From positions 1,054,001 to 1,118,000 of the forward strand of contig NZ_AQGV01000012.1 of the NCBI RefSeq assembly GCF_014858725.1: DNA of 64,000 nucleotides, written 5' to 3'. Below the pieces are notes generated by a model. It was not told the DNA's origin. It ran no database searches and saw only the letters and a list, made by a program, of their open reading frames with translations. Source of the stretch: Pseudoalteromonas aurantia 208 (GTDB lineage Bacteria; Pseudomonadota; Gammaproteobacteria; Enterobacterales; Alteromonadaceae). The position numbers and the translations under genes are program-made. Shown piece after piece: positions 20,597 through 29,200 of this stretch (the first letter of the stretch is position 1; each line of letters opens with the position of its first letter).

Positions 20597-21214
20597 ATGT
20601 CTGAGCCTATCTTGGCGTTTGCAACGTTAGACCTATTGTTAGAAGGCTTGGAGCTATCATCTGATATTGAAGCTGCAAAAAGCCATGACTGGGTAAGCCA
20701 CGTAAATACCTCTTGCTATGACGGAGATTGGGATGTATTGCCTTTAATAATTCCCAAAGAGCACCTAGATAGCCATATCATTTTACAAGCATTTTCACAC
20801 AATTGTGAAAGCCCCTGGGTAGAAAGTCAGTATTTGAAACGTTTGCCCTCTATTAGGGCCCTTATTGATCGGTTCGAATGTGACGTTTTGTCTGTACGTC
20901 TGATGCGTTTACATGCTAATTCATATATTAAACCCCATAGAGATCAAGGGCTCAGTCTTGAGGCTTCATCACAAGCGCGTATTCATATTCCTTTAGAGAT
21001 TTCTCCAGAAGTTCAGTTTCAAGTAGACGGCGCAACTGTGCCGATGGTTGTAAATAGTGTTTGGTATATAAATGCCGATGCGGAACATTCAGTGAAAAAC
21101 ACCGGAGATACGTCAAGGATTAACCTTGTCATAGATTGCAATGTTAATGAGTGGCTATTTGACTTAATTATGAACTCTAAAAACAAAACATATTGCTGTA
21201 AAAAAGTAAGTTAA
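20597..21214 (+). CDS. Aspartyl/asparaginyl beta-hydroxylase-family 2OG-Fe(II) oxygenase
   Basis: The 205-residue product is predicted to hydroxylate Asp/Asn or a related residue using 2-oxoglutarate, oxygen and Fe(II). The iron site is visible as H114-x-D116 (KPHRDQG) and distal H164 (DAEHSVKN), followed by a probable 2OG-binding arginine in DTSRINLVID. There is no signal peptide, so it acts in the cytoplasm. A clean AAGGA site precedes the ATG. It is the first gene of a nine-gene + strand run that includes tail-collar proteins, a TIGR03032 protein and a giant adhesin. One of these products may be its substrate (inference). Confidence 0.85.
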   Translation: MSEPILAFATLDLLLEGLELSSDIEAAKSHDWVSHVNTSCYDGDWDVLPLIIPKEHLDSHIILQAFSHNCESPWVESQYLKRLPSIRALIDRFECDVLSVRLMRLHANSYIKPHRDQGLSLEASSQARIHIPLEISPEVQFQVDGATVPMVVNSVWYINADAEHSVKNTGDTSRINLVIDCNVNEWLFDLIMNSKNKTYCCKKVS

Positions 21215-21229
21215 GGAGATAATGAGGTA

Positions 21230-21739
21230 ATGAAATTTAATATTCCAAAAGGGCTCAATATAAGGCCATCTAATACAGCAGATAAACCTTTTTTAGAAAA
21301 GCTGCACCATACGATGCGCCAGGATTTACAGCTAATTGATGGAGAAAAAGATTTCGTAGAGTCGATTGTGGAAATGCAATTCCGGGCTCAAACCGAAGGA
21401 TATGGAGATAAGTTTCCCAATGCAATGTACTTTATTATTGAAAAGCACCATGAAGCGATAGGTAAAGCAACCATCGATTTTGGCCCGAACGAAATTCGCA
21501 TAGTAGACATAGGCTTTTTACCCAGCGCCCGTGGACATGGCTTTGGTTCTGCAATCATTCAATCGTTTCAAAGTGCGGCATTACAGTCGGGTGCACCTTT
21601 AACGCTCTGTGTTGAACAAAATAATGTGGCAGCAAAGCAGTTATATTGTCGTTTAGGGTTTCAAGTTGAATCTATTAGCCCACCATATGAATTTATGGTG
21701 TGGTACCCGCACCCAGTGAAGTTAATGAGCGGTGTGTAA
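21230..21739 (+). CDS. GNAT-family N-acetyltransferase
   Basis: The 169-residue acetyl-CoA-dependent transferase has the beta-alpha GNAT core IRPSNTADKPFLEKL at the N-terminus, the acetyl-CoA loop PSARGHGFGSAIIQSF (about residues 102-117, R/Q-G-x-G variant) and the C-terminal VEQNNVAAKQLYCRLGF signature. Substrate unknown. It starts 15 bases after the oxygenase gene and 29 bases before the DUF6916 gene, so it belongs to the same run. It could modify a product of the cluster, or be a stand-alone housekeeping enzyme. Confidence 0.88.
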   Translation: MKFNIPKGLNIRPSNTADKPFLEKLHHTMRQDLQLIDGEKDFVESIVEMQFRAQTEGYGDKFPNAMYFIIEKHHEAIGKATIDFGPNEIRIVDIGFLPSARGHGFGSAIIQSFQSAALQSGAPLTLCVEQNNVAAKQLYCRLGFQVESISPPYEFMVWYPHPVKLMSGV

Positions 21740-21768
21740 CTAAGTAAAAGTAAGCATAGGGGTTTAAT

Positions 21769-22050
21769 ATGGATAAATTTACGTTTGAAAATGTTGAAAG
21801 TGCACAAGGGGCTGTTGTCAAAGTAGCTGGTCAAGATGGAGAAGTAGAGTTAGAGGTATCAACAGTTGATAGAACGAAACTCAATGGGGAGCAATGGGAT
21901 GCATTTCGCGTCATGCTCAAAGGCAAAGCAGATGAACCTTTAGAGCAAGGCACATATAGATTAACACATGAGGCGTTTGGTGAAGCTGAATTATTTTTAT
22001 CTCCAAATAGTGAAACAGAGTATGAGATATACATTACGACACAAAAGTAG
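21769..22050 (+). CDS. DUF6916-like small protein
   Basis: The 93-residue acidic protein is predicted to be mostly beta-strand (TFENVESAQGAVVKV at the start, EYEIYITTQ at the end). The middle WDAFRVMLKGKADEPLEQGT, then YRLTHEAFGEAELFL, matches my recollection of DUF6916 proteins, which are often found beside phage tail-collar genes. There is no signal peptide. Function unknown; a small structural partner or chaperone of the tail-collar proteins is one idea. An AGGGG site precedes the ATG. Confidence 0.65.
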   Translation: MDKFTFENVESAQGAVVKVAGQDGEVELEVSTVDRTKLNGEQWDAFRVMLKGKADEPLEQGTYRLTHEAFGEAELFLSPNSETEYEIYITTQK

Positions 22051-22114
22051 TTTGCCGTATTCTGAGTTTAACAGACTAATTTATCCGTTTAATTAAGTAA
22101 GTAAGGAGATTTCT

Positions 22115-22660
22115 ATGGCAGATCCGTATATGTCAGAAATAAGGCCATTTGCGTTTAGTTTTGCCCCAAAAGATTGGGCGTTTTGTAATGGTGGGATCAT
22201 TTCGATCACACAAAACGGGGCACTTTTTGCTTTGTTAGGGACTCAATTTGGAGGCGATGGTCGAACTAATTTTAAATTACCGGAGCTACGCGGTAGAACA
22301 CCTATAGGAGAAGGGACCTTGCGCACAGAAGGCCGCTCTTTTATTGCTGGAATGAGTGTTGGGGTAGAGGATGTAACGATAAGTTTAGCTGAAATGGCAG
22401 CCCATACCCATGATGTGCAAGCCACTGCCACTAGTGCTGCCGACAGCCCAGCGTTCACTGATCGTATTTTTTCTGAATCAAAAGATAAAAAAGGTACATC
22501 GGCAGAACCCTTTGTATATAACTCACCTTCAAACTTAACTGAGCTTTCTCAGGATGTCGTTAGTAGTAGCGGGAGTGGTGCATCACATACTAATTTACAG
22601 CCTTTATTAGCGCTTAATTTTTGTATTGCACTTGATGGTATATTTCCACCAAGAAATTAA
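22115..22660 (+). CDS. Phage tail-collar domain protein 1 (MdpB-like)
   Basis: The 181-residue product belongs to the family annotated as phage tail collar or microcystin-dependent proteins. It has the usual signatures: ADPYMSEIRPFAFSFAPKDW at the N-terminus, then FCNGGIISITQNGALFALLG, the GGDGRTNFKLPELRGR motif (about 48-63), a variable Ser/Ala-rich middle, and the C-terminus LNFCIALDGIFPPRN. The fold resembles short tail-fibre knobs that trimerise. There is no signal peptide and no other phage gene nearby. The AAGGAG site is strong. It is first of three paralogues in a row. Confidence 0.88.
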   Translation: MADPYMSEIRPFAFSFAPKDWAFCNGGIISITQNGALFALLGTQFGGDGRTNFKLPELRGRTPIGEGTLRTEGRSFIAGMSVGVEDVTISLAEMAAHTHDVQATATSAADSPAFTDRIFSESKDKKGTSAEPFVYNSPSNLTELSQDVVSSSGSGASHTNLQPLLALNFCIALDGIFPPRN

Positions 22661-22673
22661 TAAGGAGAAAGGT

Positions 22674-23204
22674 ATGGCAGAATCTTTTATTGGTGAAATC
22701 AAAATGATAGCTACCACGTATTCACCCCGACAATGGGCATTTTGTAGTGGCTCTATTCTTACAGTAAATCAAAATCAAGCCTTGTTTGCACTTATTGGTG
22801 CGCAATATGGGGGGGATGGACGGTCATCTTTTCAGTTACCTGATTTGAGAGGTCGTGTACCCGTCCATTATGGGCAAGGGCCAGGACTGCGCAATTACCC
22901 ATTAGGGGCAAGAGTTGGCGTGGAATCAGTTGTGCTTCAGCCAGAACAAATTCCTCCTCATACACATCGTTTGCAAGCGAGTAATAACCGAGCGAATACT
23001 TCCAATGCAATTGGTAATGTATTAGCAATGAGCCCAACTACAGAATCAACCTATATATCTGGAACTGTTACGGGAACTAAGCAGGAGCTAAACGAGGCAG
23101 CTGTCGAAACGGAGGGAGCTGGTCAAGCGCATACCAATATGATGCCTTACTTAGCAATACATTTTATTATTAGCTTAGCAGGCACTTTCCCATCAAGAAA
23201 TTAA
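22674..23204 (+). CDS. Phage tail-collar domain protein 2
   Basis: This is a second paralogue, 176 residues, with AESFIGEIKMIATTYSPRQW, FCSGSILTVNQNQALFALIG, GGDGRSSFQLPDLRGRVPV and the end IIISLAGTFPSRN-like tail. The start is taken at 22674, where AAGGAGAAAGG precedes the ATG; an upstream in-frame ATG at 22626 would overlap gene 1 and has no such site. The middle segment differs from copies 1 and 3 while both ends are conserved, as expected if the variable part is the exposed binding surface. Gaps to the neighbours are about 13 bases. Confidence 0.88.
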   Translation: MAESFIGEIKMIATTYSPRQWAFCSGSILTVNQNQALFALIGAQYGGDGRSSFQLPDLRGRVPVHYGQGPGLRNYPLGARVGVESVVLQPEQIPPHTHRLQASNNRANTSNAIGNVLAMSPTTESTYISGTVTGTKQELNEAAVETEGAGQAHTNMMPYLAIHFIISLAGTFPSRN

Positions 23205-23216
23205 AGGAGACTTATT

Positions 23217-23753
23217 ATGGCAGAACCATTTATGGCCGAGATTCGAATTTTTGGCCAAACATATAGCCCAGAGTCTTGGACTAAATGCGCTGGGCAAATT
23301 ATGAGCATATCGCAATTTACAGCGATATTTAGTTTAATAGGCGCTAATTTTGGTGGTAATGGACGCACTACATTTGGGATCCCTGATTTACAAGGCCGGG
23401 CGCCACTGCAGGCTGGGCAAGCTCCTGGGTTGACTCCTAGGTTTTTTTCTCATTTTGGAGGAATTAGTCAAGTTGCACTGATTCCATTGGAGCTCCCCGC
23501 ACATGACCATATTATTTCTGGCGTGTTTCAAGCCGGAAATACAGATCAGCCGAGTAACAACCAACTTGCGATTGACGTAGCTTCCTCGGGTGGAGCGCTT
23601 AGATATACTGCACCACTTGATAGTGATGCGAGTGTTATGAGTAGTGGCAGTTTAGCAACGTCTGGCTCGAGTTTACCGCATGAAAATATGCAACCGGCGT
23701 TAGCGCTCAATTTTTGTATTGCATTAGACGGGATTTATCCACCAAGAAATTGA
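23217..23753 (+). CDS. Phage tail-collar domain protein 3
   Basis: This is a third paralogue, 178 residues: AEPFMAEIRIFGQTYSPESW, the GGNGRTTFGIPDLQGRAPL motif and the C-terminus LNFCIALDGIYPPRN, nearly the same end as copy 1. An AAAGGAG site precedes the ATG. The trio has strong ribosome-binding sites and closes with a good terminator, suggesting a highly expressed unit. In known genomes such trios occur outside prophages with no established role. Confidence 0.88.
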   Translation: MAEPFMAEIRIFGQTYSPESWTKCAGQIMSISQFTAIFSLIGANFGGNGRTTFGIPDLQGRAPLQAGQAPGLTPRFFSHFGGISQVALIPLELPAHDHIISGVFQAGNTDQPSNNQLAIDVASSGGALRYTAPLDSDASVMSSGSLATSGSSLPHENMQPALALNFCIALDGIYPPRN

Positions 23754-23756
23754 TGT

Positions 23757-23794
23757 AAAAAGCACAGGTTTTCATGTTAAAGCCTGTGCTTTTT
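23757..23794 (+). terminator. Terminator after the tail-collar trio
   Basis: A long stem (AAAAAGCACAGG with CCTGTGCTTTTT) around an AT-rich loop ends in a T-run. It begins four bases after the third tail-collar stop and probably separates the trio's transcript from the protease gene. Confidence 0.9.
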
Positions 23795-23835
23795 AGTATT
23801 ACGGACAAAGAGGCGATGTTCGTAAAGGAAGTTAG

Positions 23836-25062
23836 ATGTATATCTTTTTAAGATGTTGTATGGGCAATAATTTACTTCTAAGCTGGCGTATGTTCTATGG
23901 CTGCTTAGTTTTGGGTGGGTGCTTATATGTCAAAGAAATATATGGTCAGGTGAATTTGAGTAAGGTGCAATTTAAATACTCTAAAAATGATATTGTTCTT
24001 ACCAAGCATGATGACGGGTTTTTGATAGATGATACAGGGACAAAGTATGCTTTTAACAAAAAAATTATAATACAGTCGTTATTATCAGTTGGAGAAGTTT
24101 CAGCGATACACGATCACATAAATAAAGTTCAAGTTATTGCAAATATAGGCAACGAATCGGTTTATTGGATAACACCAACTACAGAGCAGTATTTTAATGT
24201 TTATAGCACGTTGAGAAAGCATCAAGGGATCCTTGCGATAGAGCCTGATATTGCACCTGTCAGAAAACTTCTATTTTCAAGCAAAAAACAGCTGCAAATC
24301 GATAATAGCGTAACCGAATTACAAAAGCTTTCACTGTGTGAAAACCCCGTAAGTAGGGTTCGGGTTGCAATTATTGATGATGGGTTTGATTTTACACACC
24401 CAGAATTCGACCAGCTAAAGGTATTACTTGAATATGATGCAGAGCAGAAAGTGATGACCGCAAAGGCCGCGGGGCCGATTGATGAGCATGGGACACTTGT
24501 CGCTGGGGTTATTGCGGCTAAGCGCGATAATAAAGGGATTGAAGGGTTTGCACCTACAAGTGAGATTATCGCCATTAGACAAGTATCTACGTGGACTTCT
24601 TCACTTATATTGGCGTTTCAAGTTGCAAAGTTAATGAAAGCAGATGTGGTTAATTGCAGTTGGGTTTTACCGTTTTTGTCAGATATTGTAGCCCAAGTTA
24701 TTGAAGATTTTTCTGCGTTGCCAAATAACCCCATAATTGTTGCAGCCGCGGGTAATAGCGGTAAAAAGGCATGTGAGATTAATCAACTGTCAGAATTAGA
24801 AGCAACTGTGACAGTTGGATCAATAAACAATGGTGAGCGCGCAAAGTTTTCTAATTACGGAAAGTGTGTTGACTATTATGCCCCTTCTTCAATTGAATCA
24901 ACCTCATTAAATGGGTACGCTCATTTTGGCGGAACCTCGTCATCTGCCGCTATATTCACAGGTATTTTGGCGCAGTTAAAAGCATGTGGAATTGAACATC
25001 CGTTATCGAGTTTAAGCATGATTGACAATATATATCCTGCGCATACAGTTGAAAAAAAATAA
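23836..25062 (+). CDS. Subtilisin-like serine peptidase (S8 family), exported
   Basis: The 408-residue product has an N-terminal hydrophobic export segment (about residues 8-33), a prodomain-like region to about 170, and a compact S8 domain. The catalytic triad is intact: D181 in VAIIDDGFD, H218 in DEHGTLVAGVIAA, and S368 in FGGTSSSAA, with oxyanion N307 in AAAGNSG. The ATG at 23836 has AAGGAAG upstream. The catalytic domain is small, without C-terminal sorting or repeat modules. Position between the tail-collar genes and the adhesin suggests it may process the adhesin or another surface product (inference). Confidence 0.88.
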   Translation: MYIFLRCCMGNNLLLSWRMFYGCLVLGGCLYVKEIYGQVNLSKVQFKYSKNDIVLTKHDDGFLIDDTGTKYAFNKKIIIQSLLSVGEVSAIHDHINKVQVIANIGNESVYWITPTTEQYFNVYSTLRKHQGILAIEPDIAPVRKLLFSSKKQLQIDNSVTELQKLSLCENPVSRVRVAIIDDGFDFTHPEFDQLKVLLEYDAEQKVMTAKAAGPIDEHGTLVAGVIAAKRDNKGIEGFAPTSEIIAIRQVSTWTSSLILAFQVAKLMKADVVNCSWVLPFLSDIVAQVIEDFSALPNNPIIVAAAGNSGKKACEINQLSELEATVTVGSINNGERAKFSNYGKCVDYYAPSSIESTSLNGYAHFGGTSSSAAIFTGILAQLKACGIEHPLSSLSMIDNIYPAHTVEKK

Positions 25063-25106
25063 AAAGGAGTATGTGGTTTTGAGTAGATTTAAAGGCAGTA
25101 AGACTA

Positions 25107-26255
25107 ATGGACTCTGAGTTGAATATTTTGGATTTTAGCAGTACCTATAGCGATAATTTTCCTAAAATACTATCTGAGTTGGGAATATCGTTGATTGTAA
25201 CAAGCTACCAGTCACAGCGTGTTATTTTGGTACGCTCAAATAATGGTAAATTAGAAACAAAACTAAAAGCATTTCCAAGGCCTATGGGGCTTTATGCCGA
25301 TTCAAATAGGATTACCCTTGGAACACTAAATCAAGTTATCGATTTTCAAAGAGCAGACAGTGGTTATGCTGATGTAATTAATGGCGATTTAGACAGTTAT
25401 GAAGAGTTGCCAAAAAAGCTACAAGATAGTGAACTTAAAGATATAACCGAATTTCGAGAACAGTGGGATGAGCAAATTCAAAGCGTAAAGGCTGCCGATA
25501 GTCTGTTTATGGAAAGAGCCACGCTGTCAACTGGTATGATTAATATTCATGATATTGGTTGGGGAAATGATGGCTTGTGGGTAGTTAATTCAATGTTTTC
25601 GTGCCTCTGTAAATTAAGCCCTAATCATAGTTTTGTTGCCGCATGGACACCATCATTTATTTCAGAGCTAAAACCTGATAACCGATGCCATTTAAATGGC
25701 ATGGCAATGCTCGAGGGTGAGCCTCGCTATGCAACAGCGTTTGGTGAATCGGATACGCCAGAAGGCTGGAGAGATGAGTTAGGAAGTAATGGGGTTCTGA
25801 TAGATATTGTTGCAAATAAAGTCGTAAAGTCTGGTATTTCAATGCCACACTCCCCGCGGTGCCATGCAGGCAAAGTATACTATTGTGCATCTGGGGATGG
25901 AGATATACATGTATACGATCCAAAACTTGGAGTTAGTCGAGTTTTGTGTGAACTTCAAGGTTTCACTCGAGGGATGACGTTCTTTGGTGACTTAATGCTT
26001 GTCGGTACGAGCACCTTACGCAAATCAGAAGAACATATTCGTTTTAAAGCACATCCGAGGTTACTAGATGGACAGAGTGAGTGTGGAGTGTGGTTAGTGG
26101 ATGTAAATACAGGTGAGGTGATTGGCAATTTGACGTTTTCAGGTGATGTTAAACAGATTTACGACATTGCAGTTGTGCCGAACAGTAAAAAGCCAGAACT
26201 ACTTCAAAGCGCAGACGCCTTGTCTAGCCATATTTTTGAATTTTGTCGAGGGTAA
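25107..26255 (+). CDS. TIGR03032 family protein (predicted beta-propeller)
   Basis: The 382-residue product matches the TIGR03032 pattern well: [20 protein letters not shown], then [20 protein letters not shown], then [20 protein letters not shown], then [20 protein letters not shown]. The repeating short beta motifs suggest a propeller. There is no signal peptide. The biochemical role of the family is unknown; from memory, members often sit with Asp/Asn hydroxylases, tail-collar proteins or giant repeat proteins, as here. The stop lies five bases before the adhesin ATG, implying co-translation with it. Confidence 0.88.
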   Translation: MDSELNILDFSSTYSDNFPKILSELGISLIVTSYQSQRVILVRSNNGKLETKLKAFPRPMGLYADSNRITLGTLNQVIDFQRADSGYADVINGDLDSYEELPKKLQDSELKDITEFREQWDEQIQSVKAADSLFMERATLSTGMINIHDIGWGNDGLWVVNSMFSCLCKLSPNHSFVAAWTPSFISELKPDNRCHLNGMAMLEGEPRYATAFGESDTPEGWRDELGSNGVLIDIVANKVVKSGISMPHSPRCHAGKVYYCASGDGDIHVYDPKLGVSRVLCELQGFTRGMTFFGDLMLVGTSTLRKSEEHIRFKAHPRLLDGQSECGVWLVDVNTGEVIGNLTFSGDVKQIYDIAVVPNSKKPELLQSADALSSHIFEFCRG

Positions 26256-26260
26256 ATACC

Positions 26261-29200
26261 ATGGAACGTTTAAGTTTGAATAAAACTCTTTTAGGGGCAG
26301 CCATCCCTGCGATAATAGCGAATGGGGCATACGCAAAAACGGTGAATGACCAGTTAGAGTCAGAGCAAACCTTAAAAAAACCGGTACGAGAAGCAAGCGT
26401 TGCAAAAATGGCTACAGGGCCAGTCAACCCATTCTCAGTATTTAGCCGAGCACTTGAAACTCAGCCAGCCTTAGTCAACTCAGACAGCACTAATACACTA
26501 AATTTTTTAAAGAAGCAGGGGTTAGTTGAAACTCACGAGCAGAAAGTGAGTATTGTTTCTGGCGACAACACTCTGGTAAAAAGTGATCTACTAATAAGGA
26601 AGGTGTTTGCTAGTGGAAACTGTGTGTTGCCAGGTGGTGCATGTACTAATCTAAGTTCGTCTAGCTGTACACTGAGAGGTGGTACTGTTGGTGCATGTGG
26701 CTCATCTCCAGAAATAGATGTTGAAGAAAGTGGGGCTACAACAACCAGCGAAGACTTTGGCAATGTCGCAGCGAATGGCGCAGCATCTACTACAAAAACA
26801 TTTACCGTTAAAAATGAAGGGACGGGCAGCTTAACTACATCAGCTGTTTCTATAACCAGTGGTAGTAGCGACTTTTCTATTACTAATGCAAGTACATGTA
26901 TTAGTAATGGGCAAACGTTAACATCTGGCATGCAGTGTACGATTGTTGTTCAGCTACAAACGACTACAGTAGGAGCTGTGTCAGGCAACTTGCGAGTAAC
27001 GAGTAATGATGCTGATGAAGGCTCATATAATGTATCCCTAAGTGGTACGGGTACCGATGCTACGGCGCCGACATTTAACAGCGCAAACTCAACGCCTGCA
27101 GATAATTCTACCAATGTCTCAGTGTCTGATAACATCGTCATTGATTTCAGTGAGAATGTGGCGTTAAGCACGGGTAATATAACGATTCGAGATGTCACAG
27201 GGTCAAGTGATTTTGAGGTGTTTAACGTTGCGACTGAAAGTGATGGCGCAACGACCAACCCAAGTGCGGGCCGCATTGGCATTGTAAACGACAAGATTTA
27301 TATTAATCCGACGAGTAACTTAACGGGCAGCAATAACTATTCATTACGTGTGGACTCAACCGCAGTTGATGACTCAGCAGGCAATAGCTTTGCAGGTATC
27401 AGTGATGATACGACCTTTAATTTCACTACGATTAATGCGGCACCTGTGGTTGATTTAAATAGTGGCACATCAGGTAACGATACTACAGCCTCGTTTTCTG
27501 AAGGGTCAGGTGCAGTTGGTTTCATGACGAGCCCGACGGTTACTGATACAGATACAATCACAACGATTACAGTGAGTTTAACGAATGATCAAGATGGTGC
27601 ATCGGAAGGGCTCAATGTATCAGCAAGTGCGCAAAATGCATTGACAGGGGTAAGTGGTGCCGCTGATATTTCACTACAAGACACACTTTCAATTACGGGC
27701 GCAACTGCGACGACCGCTGAAGTAGCAACATTTTTACAAGCGGTGACTTATAATAATACGAGTTCGACGCCTAATACTACATCTAGAACAGTCACTGTTG
27801 TTGTTAACGATGGTACTGATAACAGTACGTCACGAAGTGCAGTACTAAGTGTGGCCAATGTGACAGCGGCCAGTACTTCCGCAGCATCATTTAATACTAC
27901 ATCGGGTGCCAACTTAAGCCCAGCTATATCATTTAGTGCTGACAATGAAACACTGACCATAGCATCCGCCAGTCATATTGCAGGGTCAACCGCGCAAGGT
28001 GGCGGTGGTACAGATGAAATTATTGTAATAGACGGCAGTGATCTGACGCAATTTACCAGTTTAACCACCTTTGAAACTCTTTCGACTTTTAATAATGGCT
28101 CATTAACGCTCAGTGAGTCGCAACACGATGGGTTTACAACCATAAATGGTACCGGAACAAATACGTTTACTTTGGCAAGTGCCGATGGGGATAGCACGGT
28201 GACTGCTGATGCGGATATCGAAACATATATTCTCAATGCCGGTTTTAATATTACCTTATCTGGTGCGGCGCAAAATATTACAGGTAGTAGTAGCGCAGAT
28301 ACCGTTAATATTGCTGGGTTAAACGTTACGGGTACGCTTGCTGGTAGTGCTGATACAGATGTGCTGCAAATGAGCACAGGGGCTAGTATCAGCAATGCAA
28401 CAGTCAGTGCATTCGAATCTTTAACATTGAGCGGTGGCGCATCGGTCACAATGACGGAAGCGCAACACGATAACTTTTCAACAGTAACTGCAACCGGCAC
28501 TGATTCAATCACCATAAGCTCAGCGACAGATGGCTTAACGGGGAACAGTGCGATTGAAACGTATGTGTTGAGTGCAGCGAATACATTTACTTTAGGCAGC
28601 GCGTCACAAAACCTAACGGGTAGTGGTAACGATGACACGGTTAATGTGAATGCACTGAGTGCGACAGGGACTTTAGCGGGTGGAAGTGGCACAGATACAT
28701 TGGCTGTTACAAACGGCGGAAATATATCGGGTGCGACCGTCAGTGGCTTTGAGAATCTATCGGTTGCTGCTGGTGGTACTGTAACAATTAATGCAGCCCA
28801 ATTGTCTAGTTTTACTGGAACGATATCTGGCAGCGGTACAGAAACGGTATCTGTTTCTGGTGATGGTAATGTGAGTACCGTATCGGCCATTGAGAATTAT
28901 ACCTTAAATGATGACAGTACAAACGATCGGTCGGTGACTGTAACCAGTGCAGGGCATTCTGTTACTGCAACCTCAGCGACTGATGCCATTACGTTTGATT
29001 TAGGCACGCTTGCGTTTACAGGCACTATTACGGGTGACAATACCGTTGCAGATACGCTCAGCTTAAGCAGTGGTGCGAATATATCAGCAGGGTCTATTTC
29101 TAATGTGAATAACCTCACCTTAGCGTCGGGCGCCTCAGTGACTATGACTGCCAGTCAGCACAACGCGTTTAGTGGAACAGTGACTGCGGCAGGCTCTGAG

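Noticed and set aside
22115-23753. Prophage remnant suggested by tail-collar domains
   Set aside because: No integrase, capsid, portal, lysis or other tail genes nearby. These domains are common outside phage, here beside DUF6916 and TIGR03032 genes.
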